Positions 25,995 through 37,500 of a DNA stretch of 64,000 nucleotides are shown piece by piece (the first letter of the stretch is position 1; each line of letters starts with the position of its first letter). Location: assembly GCA_000697475.1 (NCBI GenBank), contig JNEU01001139.1, positions 62,001 through 126,000 of the forward strand, given 5' to 3'. The DNA comes from Lichtheimia corymbifera B2541 (lineage: Eukaryota; Mucoromycota; Mucoromycetes; Mucorales; Lichtheimiaceae). The notes beneath the pieces were generated by a model. That model was not told the DNA's origin. It saw only the letters and a list, made by a program, of their open reading frames with translations, and made no database searches. Made by a program: the position numbers and the translations under genes.

Positions 25995-28900
25995 CCATGG
26001 ATCAATTTACAGTGTGCATGGAACCTATTTCATTTTCAGCTCTTCCCACCCCCCCCCAGCTTCTTGCCTGTTCTACCCATTCTCAACCGCTGCCCCATTC
26101 AAGTACAACTATCACCTGCGAACGATTGTCCTGCTTCAACCCATCATGTCAATGCTGCAACTGGCTTGATCCGATTGTCTTTGACTGAATGGCAAGTGCA
26201 TGGCGTGTGCACACTCCACTACAACACCCGCGTTCCTTGACACTCCACCTTTTCTTGTACAATCCTCAACCACCATCAAACGTAACAGCGTTCATTCCAG
26301 CAGTTGCTATCACCAAGGCCTTCACTCCATTGTCTCAAACAGCGTTTACAACCTTGTCACTCTACTACAACACTCGACTCCAACACACTTCTCTCCCCCG
26401 AACGAACATAGCAGCAGTTGCTAGTAGCAAGGTCTCTACTCCATTGGCTCAAGTTGGTTGCAGCACCTTCCTTTGATACTACGGATCCCAATGGATGGGA
26501 TGCCATATCAGCTATCAAGTACACCGCAACACAAGCGATTCTCACCTGATTGAGTTACGATCGAGAATGATCCAGAAAGAGATAGAACAACAGCCGGATG
26601 GAGAAGAAAGCATTTCAGCAGCAATATTGGATTACAATGGTTGTGATGGATGGATGCAGTCAAGTGCAGTGATGGGATACTCTGGAATGTTGCTTTCGTT
26701 ACTTGGCGCGTTCACGTGGATATGGCTGAGGATGATGGTGGATTATATCTTTGGTGAAAGGTGCTTTACAGTCATGGACGCTATTGGAATACTCAGATCA
26801 ATGCATGCAGCAGCTATTCTACAATCATGGATGAAGGATGTTTATGACGGCAGCGATCAAGAATACAATGGCATAATTATCCCTGTTGCTCTCTATGTGA
26901 TTCTCCCGTAGCTTCTTCAATTTACAATGATGTTCCCTTTACCATACTTACTCGATAAACAACCACACCACCATGCGCTATTCTTCGACTTTTCCATTAA
27001 ATTCAAAATATTATTATCTAAACGAGCATCATGCCCTCAGTTTATATACTTAAGTCGTGGATCACTGGGTGGTTTCTGGATTGAAAGGAGGGGGAATAGA
27101 AACTTGAAGGTTGGAAAGCAAGGTTGGATCATTTACATATATCATCGTATCGAGATGGTTTTGTTCTTTTGTCACAGTTCCTAGTTCATGTATTGATAGA
27201 CGAAAGGCAGGAATGGTTCTCGAACGCTTGCATTGCAAGATATTAATGCGGAAGTGATGACTCCTAACATAGTGCTTGGTTCATTGTAACTTGATCCACT
27301 CTGCTCAAGGAAGAATGAGCTGTTGTCATACAACGATTCACGAGTACATAAACGTGCCATGCTTACCTATGATAGCTTTCAGCTACGCTAATCTATACAA
27401 CATTATATAAGAACGAATAATTCTGTACGGAATATTATAACCGGACCTTTCTATAGGCTTTTAGGGGGAAAGTATCCATCATGCACTTTCCGCCAATAGG
27501 ATGGACCCTTCAACTCTTTCTCTCTCGGATCAATTTACACAATCACGTCCCCTCTGCACCTCTTGCCCTACCAGTGCCTACTGCTTGGCAATGAACAAAG
27601 ACCTCTTGTCATATATAGCATATATAAGGAAACATAAATACTCTCATATCTCCAAACTTAACAATGAAACGCGGGGTCTTCAATCAAAGTTGCGCGGGCT
27701 TATATATCAAGCACTGCAGTGTTGGGCACCCTCACTCTGAATCTATTGTCTTTGCAATACAAGCGTTTGAGAATTGCGGCTGCCTTTCGTGTATCATCAT
27801 GTCAACTAGGAAGCTTAAACGGATGTACACTATCACAAAGGAACAATGCATCTCGATACATACGATGATGTAAATGATTCAACCTCGCTTTCCGACTTTC
27901 AAGTTGCTATTCCCTCTTTCAATCCAGAAACCAACCGAGTGATCCACACCTCGCTCATATGAGCTGATAGCACGATACAATCCCAAATATCATGTTGAAT
28001 CCAATCTTAATAAAGACATACTAGTGTGGATGTTTATCGAGTAAGTATGATAAGGGAACAGAATTGTAAATTGAATAAGCTACGGGTGAATCACGTCGAG
28101 TCAACAGGGATAATGGAGCCAATATTATTCTTGGTTGCTGCCGCCATAACCATCCTTCATCCATGATTGCTGCATGATTTGACTTGAGTATTCCGATAGC
28201 ATCCACGGCTGTAAAGCACCTTTTGCCAAGATATAATTCAGTTCGTCGATCCCATCCAACCCATCATCATCCTTAGCCGTATACACGTGATCGTTCTTGC
28301 GGATGACGCGCCAAGTAGCCAAAGCAACATTCCAGGATATCCCATCTCTGCTCTTGATTGCATCCATCCATCCACAACCATTGCAAATCCAATATGTTGG
28401 TCGGTGATCGCTGCTGATATGCTTCCTATTCCATCCGGCTGTTGGTCGATCCCTTCTTGGTCATTTTCTATGGCAGCTCAACCAGGTGAAGATTGCTTGT
28501 ATTGTGGTGTACTTGAAGCTTGTATCGCATCATCCACCGGTATTCGCAGTATCAAAGTAAATGCTGCACGTAAATGGAGTTGCTTCTATACAATGGCTAT
28601 CTGCTGCTCATGTAAACAAGACTGCAAGGCATGTTGATACAAGCAGCCAAGACAATGGAATAGCACCTGCTGTTACGTTTGGTGGTGGCAAAGGAGAGTG
28701 AAAAAGCGTGTGTTATAGTAGACCGACAAGGTTGTGAACACTGTTTGAGACAATGGAATAAAGACCTTGCTAATAGCACTGTTGGAATGAGCGCTATTGC
28801 TTTTAATTGTGGTCGAGGATTGTACAAGAGACGGTGGAGTGTCAAGGAACGCGGGTGTTGTAGTAGGCTGTATATACGCCATGCATTTGCCATTCAGTCA

Positions 28901-29105
28901 AAGACAATCGAATGAAGACAACTGCAGCATTGACATGATGGGTTGAAGCAGGACAATCGTTCGCAGGTGGTAGTTGTAGTTGAATGGGGCAACAGTTGAG
29001 AATGGGAGGAGGGAGAGGGAAGAGGCGGAGAGTGGAAGAAGTGGAAATTAAATAGGTCAGGCACTGAGTCCGACAGATTCATGCACACTGTAAATTACTC
29101 CATGA
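25995..29105. repeat. Large imperfect fold-back element (about 3.1 kb)
   Basis: The left arm read forward matches the right arm read as reverse complement over most of its length, centred near 27,500. Matching pairs that I checked by eye: around 26,200 with 28,870; 26,930 (block ending CATACTTACTCGATAAACA) with 28,050; 27,065 with 27,920; 27,200 (ACGAAAGGCAG) with 27,785. The arms are clearly diverged by substitutions and small indels. Frames inside (for example 26495-26911 plus and 28125-28367 minus) are mirror images of each other and look like decayed low-complexity translations, not transposase. A fragment of the smaller fold-back unit lies in the central spacer. It is probably a non-autonomous fold-back transposon or an old inverted duplication. 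Confidence 0.75.
27585..27700 (+). repeat. Fragment of the small fold-back unit
   Basis: Inside the central spacer of the large fold-back lies a stretch (CAATGAACAAAGACCTCTTG, then ATAGCATATATAAGG, then AACAATGAAACGCGGGGTC) that resembles one arm of the smaller fold-back at 29.8-30.4 kb. It appears truncated, with no matching second arm beside it. Confidence 0.6.
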
Positions 29106-29805
29106 CCGTGATTGCCTCTCTCAAACCTGAAACTTTCACACATGATGCTCTTGGTCATGCTGATCAACTTTGTATTAATAAAGAACCCATGCTTCATTTG
29201 AAAATTTTGAATGGGAGGGTATAATGTGGGGTTTACTATGGATGCTCGGAAATCGGGTAAGCGCCGGATTTATGATTTATCGAAGTAGTATGTATTAACT
29301 TGGGATTGCCCATTTCGAACCTGAAACTTGGTCAGAAGGTTCGCTGGGGCATGCTGATCAACCCCATTCATTTAAAAATTGCAGGCTTCATTATAAAAGT
29401 TTTGGATGCGGGGCGGCCCAAATGTAGGGCAAAAGTAGGTTCGACGCTCCCTGAGCCTGAGATTGGCTATCTCGAGCCTGAAACGTTCATGCAAGGTACT
29501 TTCGATCACGGCGAGCAATTTCGTTCTCATAAAGATGCCACACTTCATTATGAAGTTTTGGTTGGCAGCGCCCGGATGTATGGAGGAAAACATAGATAAG
29601 ATATACGGGCCGCGCCCGCCGATATTGGTCATCTCGACTACGAAACTTGGTGAGACGGTGGGCTTCGACATGCTGATCAACTTTGTTCTCATAAAGACGC
29701 CACACTTCATTATGACAATTTGAAGAATCAGGCACCTTTATGTTTTTACATATGCTGAAAGCATGATGATATATGACAAGTGGTGTTTGTTCATTGTGAA
29801 GTATC
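29106..29805 (+). repeat. Array of degenerate ~165-195-bp units
   Basis: About four head-to-tail degenerate units. Each has a GAAACTT-type block, then CATGCTGATCAAC, then ATAAAGACGCCACACTTCAT followed by TATGAA. The CTTCATT blocks fall near 29,187, 29,380, 29,538 and 29,703. The 99-codon frame at 29300-29599 is a by-product of this array, because the same frame reappears in the inverted copy. Its left neighbour is the large fold-back and its right neighbour the small fold-back. Confidence 0.7.
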
Positions 29806-30373
29806 ATGCAAATGAGCTGTGTTGCACAAAGAAGTCCGTCTGCATCTTCCGCTCTATCAGGATCTACCTACTTGACAATGAACAAAGACCACTTGTCATA
29901 TAGCATCACGCTTACAGCATAGTAAAAACATAAAGGTGCCTGTATCTCTAAACTTTACAATGAAACATGGGGTCTTCAATCGAACAAAGTTGCTCGTCGG
30001 GGTGAAGCGCACCTTGGGTGCAAGTTTCACGATCAACCTCGCCGATCCTAGATTCACCCAATGTCACCACCAGCCTCGTCGAAAAAAAAATTCAAGAGGT
30101 CGACCCGATCGACTTTGGTTGGTGGTGACATTGCGTGAATCTGAGAATGGCCACGATGATCGTGAAACTTCTACACAAGGTGCGCTTCGCCCCTCCGCGC
30201 AACTTTGTTCGATTGTAGACCCCACGTTTCATTGTAGAATTTCTAGTTATGGGCACCTTTATGTTTTACATATCCTGTAAGCGTGATGCTATATAAAAAG
30301 TGGTGTTTGTTCATTGTCAAGTAGGTAGATCCTGATAGAGCCGAAGATGCAGAGGGACGTGTTTGTGTAACAC
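29806..30373. repeat. Small fold-back element FB2, copy 1 (right end cut)
   Basis: A near-palindrome centred at about 30,095. The left arm starts ATGCAAATGAG and includes CATCACGCTTACAGCATA, AACATAAAGGTGCC and GAAGCGCACCTT. The right arm carries the reverse complements. The right arm stops at GTGTAACAC, about 13 bases short of mirroring the left end, exactly where the adapter sequence begins. The other copy at 52,782-53,361 is complete, so the end was lost at the junction. Confidence 0.8.
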
Positions 30374-30411
30374 CTGTCTCTTATACACATCTAGATGTGT
30401 ATAAGAGACAG
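30374..30411. other. Tn5 mosaic-end palindrome: Nextera mate-pair junction adapter
   Basis: Positions 30374-30392 are CTGTCTCTTATACACATCT and 30393-30411 are its exact reverse complement AGATGTGTATAAGAGACAG. The latter is the engineered 19-bp hyperactive Tn5 mosaic end. Two back to back with no spacer is the circularisation junction produced in Nextera mate-pair libraries. It is a laboratory sequence, not fungal DNA. The bases to the left and right come from opposite ends of a circularised fragment, or the contig was joined across the adapter. Confidence 0.96.
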
Positions 30412-30416
30412 GATGA

Positions 30417-30448
<32 letters not shown>

Positions 30449-30494
30449 TGGATCGATGAGCATTGAAACGGGAACGAGCAGATACACGAGGCAT
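30412..30494 (-). pseudogene. Possible 5' fragment of a gene cut by the adapter junction
   Basis: On the minus strand an ATG at 30492-30494 opens MPRVSARSRFNAHRSTPPPP followed by a run of Ser codons (the GAT/ATC repeat), then runs into the adapter. A coding-like low-complexity N-terminus is plausible, and an acceptor-like CATGTAG lies just upstream, but only 27 codons remain. It could equally be non-coding. The truncation is a probable assembly artefact, not a biological break. Confidence 0.3.
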
Positions 30495-31158
30495 ATTGAT
30501 AATGGATGATCGATATTCTACATGGCAGCGTAAAGTAAACAAATGGTCGAACAAAGCTACTAAGAGACCTGTCGCCATGACACCCAAACCATTGACGTAG
30601 GCAATGCCACCACTTACCACAAGATTCGTCACAAGAGATCTATGTTTCCAATGGGGATGGTTGTTGCTGAGAAGAGAGCAAAGAAAAAGAGGTACACCAC
30701 TGAGGTGGTGGTGGTTGAGTTGGCTACTCAAACCACAGGAGCAGAAACATGGTGGAAGATGGCCAATCGATCGTTTACTGGAACTGAAAAATTGGTACGT
30801 GAATCAAGGTCACCCCCAAGCCCGTGACCTGGGTCAGTGACCCAGCCAAAGCGGTGTCTGATACTCCCTAAGTATCTTGTGTGGAAGTGCATGAAATCTT
30901 GCAATGCCATGTCGCAAGATTGAGGTCGCCAAGCAGGATGATTTTTGGCTGACGGCAGAGAATATCCATCCACATACTCAATTGTCGTTGTAAAATGATC
31001 AGCAAAACTGTAACCATTATATTTACTGTTGTGTTTGCTTTTGAGTGAAATACTAAATATATACATATGGTTCTAGGGGGACGAGAAAGGAAAAGAGATG
31101 CATCATGGTTGTTGGGTAATAGGATGATTGTTTGCGGGTGCGAGGAGGTGAAGGGATT
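30495..31158. other. Intergenic with unassigned frames
   Basis: About 660 bases between the junction and the acetyl-CoA hydrolase stop. Overlapping frames on both strands (30604-30840 plus, 30642-30827 plus, 30728-31066 minus) have splice-like sites but no family resemblance, so I do not call a gene. Confidence 0.4.
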
Positions 31159-32973
31159 TTACCAAGAGTCGATCTTCATGGTACCATTCTCCATCAAGTT
31201 GGTATGCATCTTGAAGGCCTTGTCAAGCATGTGAGGTTGGTGACCACGACCAGCTGCAAGGCAGCGCTTAGTGGCAAAGTCAAAGTAATCCTTGAGGAGA
31301 GGTTTGTAATCAGGATGAGCGCACTTATCAATGATAACTTGGGCACGATCACGAGGGCAAAGACCACGCAAATCAGCAAGACCTTGTTCAGTGACAATGA
31401 TATCCAAGTCGTGTTCGGTTTGGTCAACGTGAGTAGCAAAAGGCACAATGCAAGAGATACCAGTAGGATCCTTCTTGGAAGGACGAGCGGAAGGTGTGTG
31501 CATGATGGACAACTTGGAGTTTCTCAAAAAGTCGGCTGAACCACCCAAGCCATTCAACATACCGGAACCGCAGACCATAGTCGAATTGGCATGTGCGTAA
31601 ATGTCAACTTCAACAGGGGTGTTCATGGCGATACAACCAAGGCGACGAATAATTTCAGGTGAGTTGGACACTTGCTGAGAACGCAACAAGAGACGATCCT
31701 TGTACTTTTCCCAGTTGTTGTAGAAGCGATCAAATCCTTCAGGCGAGAAACGAATGGACGTGGCACTGGCAAACTTGAGCTTATCCGAGTCAAAGAATTC
31801 AAGGAAGGTATCCTGCAAGACTTCTGTAAAGCTATATTGTACATTGTAAGCATATGTAACATGTGAATGTAGCATGATGGTACTTACACAGTGACATCCT
31901 TGAAGGGAGACTTGGCCAATCCACCAATGACAGCATTGGCAATGTTACCAATGCCCGATTGCAAGGGGAGTAAGTTTTCAGGAAGACGTCCCATCTTGAC
32001 TTCATGGCTCAAAAAGTCGATCAAGTGACCAGCAATGGCTTCAGAGTTGGCATCAGCAGGGGTGTTGGGACCAGTGTTATCAGGGCGATCACTTTCGATA
32101 ATGGCCACAATCTTGTCTTGATCGATGGGAATAGCAGTCTGTGCGACAATCAAAACGTGGTCAATTGGCATGTTTCACAAGATAAGGTTGACGTCTCATG
32201 TTACTTACCGAACCGATTCTATCTTCAACACTCATGATCAAGTAAGGCTTACGGTTTGGTGGCTTGCTGCCCATGGTCAAGTCATGGAGACCTTCGAAGG
32301 ATGGAATACGAGTGTTGACTTCAATAATGACCTTATCAGCCATTTGGAGCAACTCAGGGGTGGCACCAACAGAGGCACCAGGCACAATGGCACCATCTTC
32401 AGTAATGGCAGTAGCTTCAACAATGACCACGTCAAGCTTGTTGTTGGGTTTATCCTTGGTATAGTAACCTATTTTCAATCAGGTCAGCCCATTGTCTTTT
32501 TTTTCTTTAACCATTTTCCTTTCATTACCATAGAGCAAGTCCTGGGGGAACATAGACAAGTGCTTATCGGCGAAACGAATACGGCCTTCATTGATACCCT
32601 TCTTAATGTTCTTGCCAACCTGATGAGGATAGCGACGATCGATCATGTCAAGGGTAGCCCAACGGTCCTCAGTTTCAGCACCAGTGGAAGCACCAACGAA
32701 AAGGTTGAATTTCATCTTGCCTTGAAGGTTGTTCTTTTCAACGTGGTCGGCGAGGGCAGTGGGAATCATCTTGGGGTAACCAACACCAGTGAAGCCGGAC
32801 CAGCCGAGATACCTATGCATCATTTGTCAATAAAACTTTGTGGATATAAACAAACACGCAATAACATACTGGCCGTTTTGGAAAAGGGGAAGGGTCTCTT
32901 CAGCCTTCATCACCTTGTTAAGCAATTGAGGGCGACGAACACGGGACTTGAGAGCAGCACTGACGGATGCCAT
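31159..32973 (-). CDS. ACH1: Acetyl-CoA hydrolase / succinyl-CoA:acetate CoA-transferase
   Basis: Five exons on the minus strand: 32973-32870, 32812-32529, 32468-32209, 32138-31888 and 31831-31159, encoding 523 aa. The start ([20 protein letters not shown]) parallels yeast Ach1 and may act as a weak mitochondrial signal. Family blocks: [98 protein letters not shown], and the catalytic Glu in [12 protein letters not shown]. Ach1 moves CoA between acetyl, succinyl and propionyl groups in mitochondria, detoxifying acetate. Length matches the family. The 300-codon antisense frame (32125-33027 plus) is a shadow. Confidence 0.95.
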
Positions 32974-34590
32974 TATGATTGTATTGAGAGAAGGAAAAGG
33001 GTGATAATAAAAAGAATCTACGATTGAAAAGGATGATGAAAGGGTGGAAAGGGTTTATATAGATCAACTGCAAACAAAAGCGGAGCCACATTTAGGTAGT
33101 CTTAGAAACGGAAGCATCATTTAAACGTATATCCGGCATCATGTCATGGTTGTAGATTCAGGTCCACATCTCTGTTCCTCAATAAATCGCTTGTTTCGCA
33201 CACATATAAGCATGGAAGATCCTTTAAATGCTTTTGCGATTGTATTGCTTAATCATAAGCAAATATGACATCCCATAATGATCATTCTACTACTTGCCAA
33301 TTTGAGAAATGGCATTCAATCCAGGAAGCATCCATGCATTATGACGTTATCCAACGCATCTCTTTTTTCACCGAATCTATTTGGTGTCTGAAAAATGCAC
33401 CATTTTATAATTTACCCCATGGGGTTTGTATAATGAGCTCCAAATGAAACAAGGCTCTATGGTAAAGAAGACTAACTATTATGCCGGCTAAAACTTGAGG
33501 AGGCGGAGTTGGTTTCACTGACATTTTTGGCAGGCGAACGCACTTGCATGGAAAACCGAACAAGCGATGGCGGTGCCAAAACGTACAGCCGACGACGTTG
33601 TGCTGGTGCTGTCTCAATCCCGGGTTAATTAAGGGCAAACGCAACAAGACCCCAGACCTAAAGGATAAATAAATAGGTTCGTCCATCATTGTCGATATCA
33701 CTTTCATTTATACAAGTGCAATGCATTTTTGAGGACGCCATATTGCTCTCAAACACATATCAGATCTATATATACATAAGAGCAATCAGCTTGAAGAATG
33801 GCTTGTTCTTCTGAAGCACCATAAAAAGCCCACTTGATGTCTCTATTTATAATGTATTTATAATGTTGTTGGATTCATCCGACTTAAATCGGAAGCATCC
33901 CAGTAATTGGGGATAAATGATATCATGGTAAACGATGCAATCATAACACCTGATGGTAGTAAAAGATCGCTGGATACCCTATATATAGAGAGTGCATATG
34001 GCATCTCGATGATATGTCATCGCCGTTACTATTGCCCCTACCCCGCATTCCAAATTTGGGATGTTGTGTTTGAAGTCAGCCTCTAATGCCGCTGCACGAG
34101 ACGTGGTCCGTGACCCCTTTGAGTGGTTTCCGACCAACCCAACCTGGTAAAATGTAGCTGTGATGGGAAGCAATAACGATAGTAAAATGATCAAATGTAA
34201 TGTAGTGAAAGCAACAAGGGTTTATTGATAAACATTGACAGTGCCTGAAAGTGATTCATGTTGGGAGATAGGGTCATGAATCATGTGATGGGGGGATCGA
34301 AGGAAAACATGCAATGTCAGCCGTCTACTGCGTGTACTGGGTCACCAAGGTAACGAGATATGAAGAGTAAAAAGGATCGATTTGCTATAGCAACGTGCTT
34401 TTCTTCTTGTACGATGATGGTTACTCAAAGACAGCAACGGAGGAAGCGTGTTTATGGGACCCGCTCCACCACAGCTGTAAACGCTTCCCATTTCGAGCAG
34501 TATTGTTTTGATGAACACATACAATCATCCACCACCACCGCATTTTTGGTTCCTTCTCTTCCACCCTTCCATTATCGTTTATGGCATCCA
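32974..34590. other. Intergenic, divergent ACH1 / phospholipase D promoters
   Basis: About 1.6 kb between divergent genes. Open frames are short and unrecognisable. The frame reaching back from the PLD start to 34360 is open but looks unlike its downstream part, so I treat it as leader. The true PLD start could lie there. Confidence 0.45.
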
Positions 34591-37500
34591 ATGTCCAACC
34601 CTATCGCAGACAACCTCGACTACTTTACTCAACAGCAGGAAACCAGCACCTCGTCAAATAAGCCCTTTAATCAACATGAATATCATCTTTCTTTGAGACA
34701 CCACCACCACACTCGATTACAACAAGGCGATCCCATTTCTTCTCCCTCTTCGCCCAATGACGCCATGCAAGATTACTCGCCATTCGCATTACGTCGACCC
34801 GATCCCTCATTATGGCATTCATTTGTCCGTCGCATGTCTGGTGTTGTTCCTTTTCCTTCCACTATGCCTGAGCAAGACGACGATGATGATAATATAGCAC
34901 CAGCACCCTATTCAGAATATACATCCCCATTTGGCACAGCAGCACAATATAGACCACCACCCATGCTAGGAGAGGATGATAATCTGCCATCAATGGAAGA
35001 GGTTGTCCAAGAAGGGATTCGTGCAGCAACATCAGCAGAACTCAAAGAGAACTACTTTGAACACCCTTTCGAGTCTGATACAAGCGCCCCTGGGTCAACA
35101 GAACTTCCGCCCACAGCACCATGGGACACTCGACCTATCAATGATGCCGTCGCTGATGCATTCGAAAAGTACGATGAAGGCAAGCTTTTTCGATTATGGA
35201 GAGGGTGGATTGTGATAAGAAACATCCCGATTAATCGATGATGTATACATATAACAGAATTGCTTACCCTTTGGAAGCAAAAACCTACTGTAAGTATTGG
35301 ACATGGATGGATGATGATATGGCAGGATGAAACTCATAAAGGAACCCCCTTTTCTTTCATACGTGGAAAATCGCACCTAGTCGGAGGAGCTGGCGCAATA
35401 TCTCAAGGTAACAATAATAGAGTGGCTAGTTGATAGAACATAGTACTCATTTCCTTTGATCACGTGAACATAGTTATCGCTCAAGGAACCTGATTTGGAT
35501 CCAAAGAAGGAGGCTGATAAGGAATCGGACAAGGACAGGCGTAGTATGCATCGCATTGATCTGCAATATGGTGAAATCAAGTGGACAGTGGTGCGCTCCA
35601 ATGTGGATTTCTACTATCTCGATATGCGAATTGGCATGTCCAACAAGTTTCGAGGTGGCTCATTTGGCAATAGTCAAGACGTACGACCTCCTTTCCCAGC
35701 TGGTGTACGTGTGGTGGCTAACCGTACATTGGCATCCATGATGCTCAAAGAAAACGACAAAGAAGAGGAGCTACTCAAACGTAGAAGCGAGCTTGAGCAA
35801 TATCTACGCGAATTGGTACGACGATCCAAGGCAGAATTTCATCATGAGCTACGCGAGTTCCTCGAGATCAGTGACATTAGCATTGTCAGGGATATGGGAT
35901 GGAAAGGCAAAGAAGGCTTTTTCGAGTATCGAGAGGTGCCCACTTCGGCTTTGGTGCATAAAATCCGTCGTACCAATTGGACAAAGCAATGGATTATCAT
36001 ACGAGACTCGTAAGTGATTATCAGTGACAAAGAATACCGTGAAAACATATAAGCTGAACGATGCATGTATTAGATATATTGCCTTCTGCAAAGATGTCCA
36101 TTCACAGGTGCCCACGGATGTCCTCTTTTTTGATACGGAGCTCAAAGTCAATCAGGATTTTGGATTTGCACGCATCCACAATTATCACGTGAGCTTATCG
36201 AATGCCACACGTCGTCTTGAATTCAAGGGGAAGGCAGCGGAGGGATTATACGAGAGCTTGAAGAAGGTTCGAAGTGAAAGCCCATGGGTATTAGGTCATC
36301 GATACAAGTCATTTGCACCTATGCGTCTAAACGTCAAGGCGAAGTGGTTTGTGGATGGTCATGGTATGTGCTTATAACCTTTTCATTTCAAGGCACTCAT
36401 TAGATTATCCTATAGAATACTTTGAAGCTGTTGCTGATGCAATATTGTCTGCAAAATCTGAGATCTACATTGAGGATTGGTGGCTGGTAAGGATAACCAC
36501 GCATGTGATTAAGACTTCGCAAATCTAACCTTCCCTGCAATTATCCTTCTCCAAAACAAGACTCCACAATTGGTACGTTCAAAGATGTATGATCGGTGAT
36601 GATTATATCCGTGGATTGACATGCAATGCACTTTTTAGTACTTACGGCGACCTCCAAAAGGGAATGAAGAATATCGAATTGATCGACTACTCAAGAGAAA
36701 GGCTGAATTGGATAAAGTCAAAATCTACATTGTTATCTATCGAAGCATGGCAGTGGCATTACCACTCGACTCCCAACACACGAAGAATTGGATGCAAAAT
36801 GTCCACCCAAATATCATTGGTAATGCTGTCTACAATATCAGCTGCTAGAATTACATCACTCAAACCTTTTCCTTTTAGTATTGAGGCATTCGAATATAGC
36901 AACATCACCATTTTGGGCACATCATGAGGTACGATAATGAGTTCTGGTTCACAATTATTAGCCGTCTAACTTGCATGTCCTGTAGAAAATTCTCGTCATT
37001 GATAACCGACTTGCATTTATCGGCGGGCTTGATCTTTGTTTCGGGTAATGTTCTCGTGTTCGTGTTGATGATCTCTTCTCACACCTTATATTTAGTCGCT
37101 ACGACACACATTCACATGATCTCACTGACTATCTTGCTGGAGACGAACGCAACCCAGAAGTTTTTCCTGGCCAAGACTATTCCAATCCTCGAGTAAAGGA
37201 TTTCACCAAAGGTAATAGCGAATCAAGTGGATCCTCGAATAATATTAATTGACAGGAGGGTGTCTAGTGAGCCGGTATGATATGGAGACCATCGATAAGC
37301 GTTTGACACCAAGAATGCCATGGCATGATATACATGTGGGGATGGTAAGTGGCTCGCTACATATCAATGGAGGAAATTGGGTCATTAATCATGTTTATCT
37401 ACTAGGTTGGTCAACCAGCCAGGGATATAGCACGGCATTTTATCCAGCGATGGAACTTTATAAAGTCAACAACTCGAGCTCGAGATCGTACGGAAGTACC

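Noticed and set aside
26495..26911. 138-codon frame in the large fold-back that could be a transposon protein
   Set aside because: The mirror arm (28,000-28,370) carries the same sequence broken by stops and frameshifts, and no catalytic motif is visible.
29300..29599. 99-codon frame repeated almost identically at 53568-53867 on the other strand, looking like a conserved protein
   Set aside because: It lies inside the degenerate unit array and is just the array read in one frame. It has no domain, no splice context and is flanked by frames interrupted in other copies.
29106..29805. Direct repeats at regular spacing considered as a CRISPR-like array
   Set aside because: Units are over 160 bp, degenerate, with no unique spacers, in a eukaryotic genome.
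32125..33027. 300-codon antisense frame
   Set aside because: It lies fully opposite ACH1 exons, whose protein is conserved end to end. The antisense translation has no family resemblance.
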